Below are positions 24,724 through 32,771 of a stretch of DNA of 64,000 nt, in pieces. Origin of the DNA: Rhizobium sp. L43 (GTDB lineage Bacteria > Pseudomonadota > Alphaproteobacteria > Rhizobiales > Rhizobiaceae); assembly GCF_002531725.1 (NCBI RefSeq), contig NZ_NWSQ01000001.1, forward strand, positions 470,880 to 534,879, written 5' to 3'. The stretch's first letter is position 1, and each line of letters opens with the position of its first letter. The position numbers were made by a program, and so were the translations under genes. The notes under the pieces are model-generated. The model did no database searches. It was not told the DNA's origin and worked only from the letters and a program-made list of their open reading frames with translations.

Positions 24724-26109
24724 ATGACTCTTCTCTCGTCACGTTCTTCGAATTCGGAGAACAGGAATGCGGACCATCTCGCAAGAATTGCGATTATCGG
24801 CCGAGGCTTTACCGGGATCATGACGGCAATCGCTCTTTTCAAAAGAGTTGATCGGCCCTTCCATCTGGTGATGTTCGATCCGCGCGCAAAGATCGATATC
24901 GGCGAGGGCATCAGTCAGCCCGCGTCGACGGTGTTGACCAGCCGCGTTCGCGACCTTTCCGTCGATCCCGTGCAGCCGGATGATTTTCGCCGGTGGCTGG
25001 AAACGGATGATACATGGTGCGATCGCCTGACCTCGGATCCTGCCGGTCTCGAACACGCCTTCGTGCCCGGAGACATCTTCAGCACCTATGTGTATAAACG
25101 CTTCTCCGAAGCCCTGACGCATCGGCCCGAGGTCATCGTCCAGTTTGGCTCGGATGCCGTGACGGCGATCGACAGGCATCCCGGCGGGGGATATTCGGTT
25201 GCCCTCGGGCCTGAGCAGCCGACCCGCTTCGATGCGGTGTTTCTTGCGACCGGTTACGGCCTGCGGGAAACGTCTGATGTTGCTCCGGCCGTTGGAGCGC
25301 AAAGCGCTGTCGTGATCGGCGGCGGCATCCACGCGGTCGACAGGGCGCTCGGATTGCTGGCAGACGCGAAGATTTCCCATGTCACCTTGATTTCGGAATC
25401 GGGTTTCCTGCCGCAGTCGCATGCTGCCGCCGCCGTCGGAGCTGTTCTCACCGATCAACCCGTGCCGGGGACGCTGCGCGGCGCCTTCCGCTTCCTGCGT
25501 GAGGCGGCGAGCAAGGCCGATCTCGAAGGTACGGGATGGCAAGGCATCATGAACGGCTTTCGTTCACGCGCGCGCGACCTCTGGGCCGGACTGACGCCGC
25601 AAGAGCGGGCACGGTTCAAACGCCACGTGAAGGCCATTTACGACAGCCATCGCAACCGCTTGCCGCCTGAGCACTATCAGCGCCTGCATCATGCGATCGC
25701 CAGCGGCGCAATTACCGTCAGGAAGGGAAAAGTGGATCGTATCGTCACGAACGGCGTGCTGTTTTCGGCTCCGGCCGGGCTCGAGGTCCTTCCCGCCGAT
25801 CTGACGATAGACTGCCGCTTCCGGCCGTCCGGCACCGATAGCCCGCTGGTCCGCTCGCTGATCGTTGCGGGCCTGGCAACGCGGGACGAACTCGAAATCG
25901 GGATCGTCGTCGACGAAAGCGGGCGGACAAAGTCGGGCGCGCTGCATGGGCTGTTCGCAATGGGGCCGCTTGGTCTCGGCAGCCTCCCGGATATCGATCT
26001 GGTGCCTCAGATCGTGTCGCAAAGCCATGCGGCTGCGTCATTGCTTAACGGTTGGATCGGTGAGGTGGCTAAAGCCCACGACGTCGTCAAAGTCTTTGAC
26101 GACGTGTGA
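24724..26109 (+). CDS. FAD/NAD(P)-binding oxidoreductase-like protein
   Basis: Protein of 461 residues from ATG 24724, with AGAAGGAG just upstream. The N-terminal dinucleotide motif is slightly degenerate: IAIIGRGFTGIMTAIALFKR. A second nucleotide motif lies near VVIGGGIHAVDRALGLLAD, and the ATGYGLRE element is at about 175. The middle and C-terminal parts fit the FAD/NAD(P)-binding (YdhS-like) family, whose substrates are unknown. It is divergent from cysE and next to a minus-strand set of FMN monooxygenase and ABC genes, so it may serve organosulfur oxidation. Confidence 0.78.
   Translation: MTLLSSRSSNSENRNADHLARIAIIGRGFTGIMTAIALFKRVDRPFHLVMFDPRAKIDIGEGISQPASTVLTSRVRDLSVDPVQPDDFRRWLETDDTWCDRLTSDPAGLEHAFVPGDIFSTYVYKRFSEALTHRPEVIVQFGSDAVTAIDRHPGGGYSVALGPEQPTRFDAVFLATGYGLRETSDVAPAVGAQSAVVIGGGIHAVDRALGLLADAKISHVTLISESGFLPQSHAAAAVGAVLTDQPVPGTLRGAFRFLREAASKADLEGTGWQGIMNGFRSRARDLWAGLTPQERARFKRHVKAIYDSHRNRLPPEHYQRLHHAIASGAITVRKGKVDRIVTNGVLFSAPAGLEVLPADLTIDCRFRPSGTDSPLVRSLIVAGLATRDELEIGIVVDESGRTKSGALHGLFAMGPLGLGSLPDIDLVPQIVSQSHAAASLLNGWIGEVAKAHDVVKVFDDV
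26081..26105. repeat. Perfect 12-bp inverted repeat at the 3' end of the FAD protein gene
   Basis: ACGTCGTCAAAG (26081-26092) and CTTTGACGACGT (26094-26105) are separated by one base and overlap the last codons before TGA 26107-26109. No T-run follows. It may be a transcript-end stem or a protein site. Confidence 0.55.
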
Positions 26110-26138
26110 GAGTGAGCTACTTCTTCCCGAGCTGGGGA

Positions 26139-26156
26139 CGGCCTGCCGTCAGGCCG
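26139..26156. terminator. Hairpin between convergent genes
   Basis: CGGCCTG (26139-26145) and CAGGCCG (26150-26156) form a 7-bp stem with a CCGT loop, overlapping the last codons of the minus-strand monooxygenase. It could stop transcription from the plus-strand gene. There is no U-run. Confidence 0.4.
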
Positions 26157-27471
26157 TTCGCGATGCTTGGCTGACCGTCGGCGGCGCCAGCGGCGGCAGC
26201 TCCAGATTGGAACGGAAATCATCTCCGACATAATCGGTATCGATCAGTTGACGGCGCCGGAGTTCCGGAAGCAAGCCATTCAACAGCAGGTCCTCCTGGT
26301 CGGGATTGCCCAGGCCGTGCAGCGACAGGACATCGAGAACGCCTGACTTGACGCGCTCTTCGATCGCATCCGCCAGCTGTTCCGGCGTGCCGGCAACCGA
26401 CCAGTGACCGGTTTCCTGCGCCTGAATGATCAGTTCGCGCAGCGTCAGCCCCTGGCGGGCGTAGCGACGGAAGATTTCCACCCTGCCGCGCCGGCGATTA
26501 ATGCTGGTCACGTCAGGCAGCAATGTTTCCGGCAGCGGCCTGTCCAGCGGCAGATCGGAGAGATCGAGATCGCCGCCCAGCATGTCGGCCAGCTTCAGCC
26601 GGCCCTGCTGATAGTCGATACGCTCGTGTTTTTCCCTGAGCCGCCGCCCCACATCGGCGTCGGACTCGCCGATCACCGAGTGGAAGGAATTCATGATGAA
26701 GGGCAGGTTGTTGCCACGGCCGAAACTCGCCGCGCGCCGGCGCAGATCGGTCGCGAAGGCAATGGCGTCCTCGAGCTTGGGCTGCGAGGTATAGACCACC
26801 TCCGCATAGCGCGCGCCCACCATCACCCCGGCTTCGGACTGACCGGCCTGAAACTGCACGGGGCGGCGCTGCGGCAAGGGCGGCACGTTCAACGGGCCGG
26901 CGACGCTGAAATGCTTGCCGCGATAGTCGATGCGGTGGAACTTGGCCGGGTCGATGCCGACGGCTCCGGAAGCCTTGCGCTGGGCCGCGTCCCGTTCGTT
27001 GGCATCATAAAGAGCGTTGACGATCTCGATGAATTCGGCGGCGCGCTCATAGCGTTCTTCCGGGCTCGGCAGCGTCTCTCCGAAATTCTCTTCGCCGACG
27101 GAGGAGGTCACCGCATTCCAACCGGTGCGGCCGCCGCTCGCGTGATCCAGCGTGCCGATCTGGCGCGCCAGATTGTAGGGATGGTGGAAGGTGGTCGAAA
27201 CGGTGGCGATCAGGCCGATCTCGGACGTCGCCTGGCTGAGCGCCGCAAGTGCGATGATCGGCTCCTGGATGCCGGCCGTGCCGGCAAGGCCTGCCGGATC
27301 GATATGCAGGAGATCGGCAGTGAACAGGCCGGTGATCTTCTCGGCCTCGGCTTTGCGGGCGAGCTCGACGGCGCGCTTTGCACCGGCCGAAGGCGTGGTG
27401 TCGTTCGATGCGGAGATGACGCTGCTGGCGCCGGTCAGGGTTTTCAGGCGACGTTTGCGGGTAGGGGTCAT
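26149..27471 (-). CDS. LLM-class FMN-dependent monooxygenase (NtaA/SnaA/DszA family)
   Basis: Luciferase-like monooxygenase of 440 residues. Visible parts: KITGLFTADLLHIDPAGLAG, TVSTTFHHPYNLARQIGTLDHASGGRTGWNAVTSSVG, and PQRRPVQFQAGQSEAGVMVGARYAEVVYTS. The GRTGWNAVTS run is the hallmark of the NtaA/DszA/DmoA branch, which uses reduced FMN and oxygen to open C-N or C-S bonds. It lies 69 nt downstream of the ABC ATPase gene on the same strand. The start at ATG 27471 begins with a basic stretch. Family members here often help release sulfite or sulfide from organosulfur compounds. Confidence 0.88.
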   Translation of the reverse strand: MTPTRKRRLKTLTGASSVISASNDTTPSAGAKRAVELARKAEAEKITGLFTADLLHIDPAGLAGTAGIQEPIIALAALSQATSEIGLIATVSTTFHHPYNLARQIGTLDHASGGRTGWNAVTSSVGEENFGETLPSPEERYERAAEFIEIVNALYDANERDAAQRKASGAVGIDPAKFHRIDYRGKHFSVAGPLNVPPLPQRRPVQFQAGQSEAGVMVGARYAEVVYTSQPKLEDAIAFATDLRRRAASFGRGNNLPFIMNSFHSVIGESDADVGRRLREKHERIDYQQGRLKLADMLGGDLDLSDLPLDRPLPETLLPDVTSINRRRGRVEIFRRYARQGLTLRELIIQAQETGHWSVAGTPEQLADAIEERVKSGVLDVLSLHGLGNPDQEDLLLNGLLPELRRRQLIDTDYVGDDFRSNLELPPLAPPTVSQASRTA

Positions 27472-27539
27472 GACGGGTTTCTCGCAGATTGTTTTGATGT
27501 CTCCGGCAAACTCTTGCCGGACGTTCTTGCAAGCGCCGG

Positions 27540-29204
27540 TCAGGCGAGCGCCGGGACCGCATCGAGGAGGGCGCGGGTGTAGCTGTGCTGCGGCGCGGAA
27601 AAGACGTGCTCGACGCCACCCGCCTCGACGATCCGGCCGTCCTTCATCACCAGCACGCGATCGGTGAGATGATTGATGACGCCGAGATCATGGGAGATGA
27701 AGAGAAGCGCCGTACCGGAGGCGGCCTGCAGTTCGGCGAGCAGATCGAGAACCTGGGCCTGCACCGAAACGTCGAGCGCGCTGACCGGTTCGTCCGCCAC
27801 CAGAAGCCGCGGCCGCGGCGCGAAGGCGCGGGCGATTGCCACTCGCTGGCGCTGGCCGCCGGAAAGCTCCCGTGGATGACGGCGGAGATAGGCCGACCCC
27901 AGGCGGACGGCATCCAGCACTTCGAGCACGCGCTCGCGGCGGGACGCGCCAAAGATGCCGACGGAGTCGAGGCTCTCGCCGACGATTTTTTCCACGCTGT
28001 AGCGCGGGTCGAACGAACTCAGAGCGTCCTGTGCGATCAATTGCATGCTGGCGCGCCGCAAGCGGCGCCGTGCCTCGGGGATATTGCTCCACTGCTCGCC
28101 GTCGATGAACACCGTGCCGTCATCCGGCTCGACCAGGCCGAGGACTATCTTCGCAACGGTGGTCTTGCCGGAGCCGGATTCGCCGACGATCCCCAGCGCT
28201 TCGCCGGCGGCGAGGTCGAACGACACGTCGTTGACGGCGAATGCGCCGCCGGCCCCTCCGTAACGCTTGAAGAGATTATGGGCCGACAGGACGCGGTTCT
28301 CCTGGTCGATATGTTTGGCCGGCAGCGGAATGCGCAATCGCTCGACTGGTTCTGCAGGCGGCCGCGCCGTCTGTTGCCGGGAATGAGGCTCGCTGGGAGG
28401 AGACAGACGATAGCCCCGCGATCCCGCCGACGGCACCGCATCGAGCAATTGCCTTGTGTAGGGATGTTCCGGATTGCTTAGGATCCTGCCCGGCGGTCCT
28501 TCCTCGACGATCCTGCCATTCTGCATCACCAGCACGCGGTCGGCCAGGCGCGACACGACGGCGAGATCGTGGCTGATCAGCAGCAGCGTATGCCCGGCCT
28601 TCCGGCGCTCGGCCAGGAGATCGAGGATTTGCTTTTGCACTGTGGTGTCGAGCGCCGTTGTCGGCTCATCGGCAATCAGCAACGACGGCTGCCTGGCGAT
28701 CGCCGTCGCGATAAGGGCGCGCTGGCGCAGCCCGCCGGACAGCTGATGCGGATATTGCGGCAGGCGCCTTTCCGGATCGGGAATGCCGACCGAGCGCAGC
28801 AGCGCATGGCTGTCCCGGCCGACATCCGGCCGGGAGAAAAGGCCGCGCCTGCCGAAGGCATCCGACAGTTGCTGGGAAATCCGTCGCAGCGGATCGAGCG
28901 ACACCAGCGCATCCTGAAGAACGAAGCCTATCTTTTCGCCACGCAGGCGTCGCCAGTCCCTTTCGCCGAAATCGAGGACGCTTTCACCATCGATATCGAA
29001 CCGGTCGGCCCGCACAGTGGCGCCGCTCCCGGAAAGGCCGATGAGCGAACGGGCCGTCACGGATTTGCCGGAACCGGATTCACCCACCAGAGCAACGGTC
29101 TCGCCCTTGTTGATCGTCAGGTCGATGCCGTGGACGACGGCATTGGCGCGTTCGTCCTGCGGAAAGCCGATGCTGAGATTGGTGATGTGAACGACTGATG
29201 TCAC
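27540..29204 (-). CDS. Dipeptide-type ABC transporter, fused double ATP-binding protein (DppD-DppF)
   Basis: ATPase of 554 residues with two complete cassettes in one chain. First cassette: Walker A GESGSGKS near 40, signature LSGGLRQRALIATAIARQPS. Second cassette: GESGSGKT near 330, signature [21 protein letters not shown] linker of about 50 residues joins them. GTG 29204 is chosen because AGGAGG lies five nt upstream and the GTGA overlaps the stop of the permease gene; the frame is open further upstream but only in the shadow of that permease. It powers the permeases encoded upstream. Confidence 0.92.
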   Translation of the reverse strand: MTSVVHITNLSIGFPQDERANAVVHGIDLTINKGETVALVGESGSGKSVTARSLIGLSGSGATVRADRFDIDGESVLDFGERDWRRLRGEKIGFVLQDALVSLDPLRRISQQLSDAFGRRGLFSRPDVGRDSHALLRSVGIPDPERRLPQYPHQLSGGLRQRALIATAIARQPSLLIADEPTTALDTTVQKQILDLLAERRKAGHTLLLISHDLAVVSRLADRVLVMQNGRIVEEGPPGRILSNPEHPYTRQLLDAVPSAGSRGYRLSPPSEPHSRQQTARPPAEPVERLRIPLPAKHIDQENRVLSAHNLFKRYGGAGGAFAVNDVSFDLAAGEALGIVGESGSGKTTVAKIVLGLVEPDDGTVFIDGEQWSNIPEARRRLRRASMQLIAQDALSSFDPRYSVEKIVGESLDSVGIFGASRRERVLEVLDAVRLGSAYLRRHPRELSGGQRQRVAIARAFAPRPRLLVADEPVSALDVSVQAQVLDLLAELQAASGTALLFISHDLGVINHLTDRVLVMKDGRIVEAGGVEHVFSAPQHSYTRALLDAVPALA

Positions 29205-30073
29205 GACTGCCTCCTGCCTTCGAAGGCCAATTGCCAGCGTTTTCCGAGAACGCTGATGGCAATGACCGTCAGCGTGATGGCAAGACCGGGCCACACGCCG
29301 ATCCACCAGGCGACGCGAAGGTAATTGCGGGCTTCGGCCAGCATCGCGCCCCATTCCGGCGCCGGAGGCTGCGGCCCCATGCCGAGAAAGCTCAGGCCAG
29401 CGGCCTGGATGATCGTCGTGCCGAGGCCGATCGTCGCCAGAATCGGAACCTGGGCTATCGCATGCGGCAGGACATGGCGGATGACCAGCACACGCGGCGT
29501 CAGCCCGAATGTTTTCGCCTGTTCGACATAGCCGCTTTTGGCGATCACGAAAGTCTGGGCGCGCACCACCCTGGCGAAACGGGGGACCGACGCCACGCCG
29601 AGCGCGAAGATCAGGTTGACCGTGCCGGGACCGGTGAACGAGATCAGCACCAGCGCCAGCAACAGATCCGGAAAGGAGGAAACCACATCGAGGAAACGCG
29701 AAATCGCTTCGTCGACGAGACCGCGGGCGAGGCCCGAGACAAGACCGAGCAGCGAGCCGACGACGGCAGCGATGGCAACGGCGCTGACGCCGATCAGAAT
29801 GGAGTAGCGGGCGCCATGCACGACACGGGAAAAGACATCCCTGCCGAGATGATCGGTGCCGAACCAATGGTCGATGGAAGGCGGCAGCTGCGCCTGCAAG
29901 GGATCGGCGGCGATCGGGTCGGCCGCGGTCAGGACATGCGGCCAGATGGTTGCAACCGCCACCAGTAACAGGAAAAGTGAGGATACGACAACGCCCGGTC
30001 TGGACAGGGCCGCGCGGAGCAGGCGGACGGGTCGGCCGCTTCCTTGCTCCGGCGCCGTGGAGGAAACACTCAT
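29201..30073 (-). CDS. Dipeptide-type ABC transporter permease (DppC-like)
   Basis: Permease of 290 residues with an N-terminal helix LFLLLVAVATIWPHVLTAAD, the DppC element HWFGTDHLGRDVFSRVVHGARYS (about 90-112) and the ATPase-contact loop EQAKTFGLTPRVLVIRHVLPH. The start codon overlaps the stop of the upstream permease (ATGA) and its own stop overlaps the ATPase GTG. With the DppB-like partner it forms the membrane channel. Confidence 0.93.
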   Translation of the reverse strand: MSVSSTAPEQGSGRPVRLLRAALSRPGVVVSSLFLLLVAVATIWPHVLTAADPIAADPLQAQLPPSIDHWFGTDHLGRDVFSRVVHGARYSILIGVSAVAIAAVVGSLLGLVSGLARGLVDEAISRFLDVVSSFPDLLLALVLISFTGPGTVNLIFALGVASVPRFARVVRAQTFVIAKSGYVEQAKTFGLTPRVLVIRHVLPHAIAQVPILATIGLGTTIIQAAGLSFLGMGPQPPAPEWGAMLAEARNYLRVAWWIGVWPGLAITLTVIAISVLGKRWQLAFEGRRQS

Positions 30074-31086
30074 CGGCCTGCCTCCCTGGCGTCGTTGCGC
30101 AGGCGAGGGTCGAGCAGCAGATAGAGAATGTCGACCAGCGTGCTCAGCACGACATAAACGAAGGCGGAAAGCACGGCGACCGCCAGCACGACCGGCAGGT
30201 CATGCGCCAGAACGGCGTTGACCGTGATCCGCCCAAGGCCCGGCCGGCCGAACACCGCCTCGGTGATGACGGCGCCGGACAGCAGGTTGCCGATCAGCCA
30301 GCCTGTCAGCGTGACGGCGGGCAGAGCGGCGTGCCGCAGGCCATGTCGCAGCCGCAGCACGAGGTCGCCGGCACCCCAGCTGCGAACGGTCAGGGCGAAC
30401 GGCTCTTCCAGAGCCCGCTCCAGCCCCTCACGCAGAACCTGGCCGATGACGGCGCCGAGAGAGAGGCCGAGCGACAGGGCCGGCAGCACCAGTGCGGAAA
30501 TATCCCGGTCGCCGGAGACGGGGAAAAGCTTCAGCGTGAAGGAGAAGACGAACAGCAGCAGGATGCCGAGCCAGAAGGTCGGCGTCGAGATCAGAATGAG
30601 CTCGATCCCGCCAGCGATGCTGCGCGGTAGGCGCTTGCCGGCGGTGATGACGGCGCTGGCCACCGCAAATACCACCGCAACCACCAGTGCCGCCGCCGTC
30701 AGCTTCAAGGTCGGCAGCATTTGCGATAGGACCAGGCCGGAAACGTCGGTTTGCAGGATGTAGGAACGGCCGAAATCGCCATGCAGGATACGCGAGAGAT
30801 ATGAGAAATACTGCGTCAACAGCGGCTCATCCAGACCCCACTCGGCGCGGATGGCGGCTTCCACCTCCGGCGTTCGCAACTGTTCACCGATCAGAAGGCT
30901 GACAATGTCGCCAGGGGCGAGCTGGAGACTGATGAAGCTCAGGCTCACCGCCGCCCACAAAACCAGGATACCGGAGCCGAACCGGGCCAGGATCTGCGAC
31001 CTCAGGCTGTTGCGATTGAGCCGGCGCCGCCGTGAGAAAAAGGCGGCGGGCGTCTTGCCGAGCGCCGTCGTGTTATCGGCAGTCAT
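30070..31086 (-). CDS. Dipeptide-type ABC transporter permease (DppB-like)
   Basis: Permease of 338 residues. A basic N-terminal extension (FSRRRRLNRNSLRSQ) precedes helix 1, and the DppB signature is visible as SLSFISLQLAPGDIVSLLIGEQ followed by the AIRAEWGLDEPLLTQYFSYL loop. The coupling loop lies near LILISTPTFWLGILLLF to LRHGLRHAALPAVTLTGW. It overlaps the DppC-like gene by four nt. Confidence 0.93.
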   Translation of the reverse strand: MTADNTTALGKTPAAFFSRRRRLNRNSLRSQILARFGSGILVLWAAVSLSFISLQLAPGDIVSLLIGEQLRTPEVEAAIRAEWGLDEPLLTQYFSYLSRILHGDFGRSYILQTDVSGLVLSQMLPTLKLTAAALVVAVVFAVASAVITAGKRLPRSIAGGIELILISTPTFWLGILLLFVFSFTLKLFPVSGDRDISALVLPALSLGLSLGAVIGQVLREGLERALEEPFALTVRSWGAGDLVLRLRHGLRHAALPAVTLTGWLIGNLLSGAVITEAVFGRPGLGRITVNAVLAHDLPVVLAVAVLSAFVYVVLSTLVDILYLLLDPRLRNDAREAGR

Positions 31087-31106
31087 TGTCTGTCACTCCT
31101 GCATTG

Positions 31107-31130
31107 ACCCTGCGGCCACGGCCGCAGGGT
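31107..31130 (-). repeat. Strong hairpin after the binding-protein gene
   Basis: ACCCTGCGGCC (31107-31117) pairs perfectly with GGCCGCAGGGT (31120-31130) around a 2-nt loop. It lies 19 nt beyond the stop of the binding-protein gene at 31149 and before the permease start. Like the hairpin at 9084-9110, it may favour expression of the binding protein over the channel. Confidence 0.7.
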
Positions 31131-31148
31131 TGCGTTGACGGAACTGAT

Positions 31149-32771
31149 TTATTCGCTGCGCCAGATGTCGTAGGCGCTTTCGGGCAGCTGCTTGAAGGCG
31201 CGGAAGCTGATGCCCTTGACATAATTGGCTGCCGCCACCTGATCCTCAGGTTCGTAAAGGGGCAGGGCGTAAGCCTGGTCGACGATGGCAAAGCGCTGCA
31301 GGCCCGCATAGAGTTCGAAGCGCTTCTTGTTATCGAGGGTCGAGGCGGCCTCGTTCAGCCATTGCGCCAGTTCAGGCGCGGCGGCGCGGCTGTAATTGAT
31401 GGTGCCGCCCTTATCCAGGGGCAGGTAGTGATATTCGATGTCGATGGCGCCGGTCGGGGTGTTGGAATTGGCGATCGAGCCGAACTGGCCGGTTTTGCGC
31501 CGGTCGGTATAGGTGCCCGCATCGACGAAGACTATGGCGAGATCGATGCCGGCGTTCTGACGCGCCTGCGCCTGCAGCGCCTGTAGCAGCACGTCGCGCT
31601 GATCGCGCACCGTGGCCTGCGCCTGGACGACCTCGATGGTCAGCCGCTTGCCGTCCTTCGTGCGGAAACCGTCGGCGTCGCGGGCTGTCCAGCCGGCTTC
31701 ATCCAGCAGGCGGTTGGCGAGCTTCGGATCGGCGCCGTAGGCCTTTTCGATGCTCTTGTCGTAGAACTGCGGATCGATCGGGGAGGTGATGCCCCAGGCC
31801 CGCGTGCGCTCGCCGCGATAGACGGCTTTCAGCACGGCATCCACATCGATGGACGCCACCAGCGCCTTTCGCACATTGATATCCTGGGTCGGCCCCCAGG
31901 TGACGTTCAAGAAGAGCGAATAGGGCGTACCGGTGTTCAATGCGGTCTGATAACTGAAATCGCCATTTTCCTTAAACAGCGCCGCATCATTGCCGGAAAT
32001 GCCTTCGATCACGTCGACCTGGCCTGAGGTGAGCGCTCCGGCCCGCACCGAGGATTCCGGCAGGAAACGATAGGTGACTTCGTCGAGATAGGCCGGTCCC
32101 TGGTGGCCGGCAACTTTCGGCGCCCAGTTGTAGCCGGGGTTTTTGGCGAACTGGATTTCCTGGCCCTTGGCGTAACGCTTCAGGATGAAGGGTCCGGTGC
32201 CAGCGATTTCAGGTCCTCCGGACTTCAGCTGCGAGGAGGCGAAAGCGGAAGGAGAGAGGATTTCCAGGCTGGCGACATAGTCGAGGAAGGGGGCATAGAC
32301 TTGGCTGAGCGTGAAGGAGACGGTGTCGTCGCCCGCAGCCTTCACTTCCGCGATGCGCGAGACCGGGCCGGCGCTGACACTGCCGGAATAGGCCGCATCC
32401 TTGAGCTTGGTGAAATTCGTCACGACGGCTTCAGCGTTCAGTTTCTGGCCATCGGTGAAGCTGACGTCGCTGCGCAGCTTGAATGTGTAGGTCTTGCCGT
32501 CCTCGGAAATCTTGTACTCGGTTGCCAGCCACGGGGTATATCCACCCTCGACCGTTCGGGCGAGCAGCGATTCATAGGCGTTGCGCAGCAGAAGCTTGGT
32601 CTTGTCCTGGCCGTTCAGCTGCGGATTGAGCGTGGCGGGCTCCGTTTCGACGCCCCATGCCAACTTGCCACCACTGACGGGTTTGGCATCCTCAGCGATG
32701 GAAAGACCCGGCAGCACGGAGGCCGCAAGAATGGCTGCGGTCACGGTCAGGAACTGTCTGCGGATAGGCAT
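31149..32771 (-). CDS. Dipeptide-type ABC transporter substrate-binding protein
   Basis: Family 5 binding protein of 540 residues with a Tat-like signal (MPIRRQFLTVTAAILAASVL, cleavage near SIAED). Core features are KLAWGVETEPATLNPQLNGQ, DGKTYTFKLRSDVSFTDGQK and TGPFILKRYAKGQEIQFAKN. It delivers substrate to the permeases encoded downstream. It is a close paralogue of the gene immediately upstream (DEAGWTARDADGFRTKDGKR occurs in both), so a tandem duplication is likely. Substrate unknown; the surrounding monooxygenases suggest an organosulfur compound or peptide. Confidence 0.93.
   Translation of the reverse strand: MPIRRQFLTVTAAILAASVLPGLSIAEDAKPVSGGKLAWGVETEPATLNPQLNGQDKTKLLLRNAYESLLARTVEGGYTPWLATEYKISEDGKTYTFKLRSDVSFTDGQKLNAEAVVTNFTKLKDAAYSGSVSAGPVSRIAEVKAAGDDTVSFTLSQVYAPFLDYVASLEILSPSAFASSQLKSGGPEIAGTGPFILKRYAKGQEIQFAKNPGYNWAPKVAGHQGPAYLDEVTYRFLPESSVRAGALTSGQVDVIEGISGNDAALFKENGDFSYQTALNTGTPYSLFLNVTWGPTQDINVRKALVASIDVDAVLKAVYRGERTRAWGITSPIDPQFYDKSIEKAYGADPKLANRLLDEAGWTARDADGFRTKDGKRLTIEVVQAQATVRDQRDVLLQALQAQARQNAGIDLAIVFVDAGTYTDRRKTGQFGSIANSNTPTGAIDIEYHYLPLDKGGTINYSRAAAPELAQWLNEAASTLDNKKRFELYAGLQRFAIVDQAYALPLYEPEDQVAAANYVKGISFRAFKQLPESAYDIWRSE

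Noticed and set aside
29205..29867. Upstream extension of the DppD-DppF frame (to 775 residues)
   Set aside because: It is shadow sequence over the DppC-like permease. GTG 29204 has a strong ribosome binding site and a four-base overlap with the permease stop.
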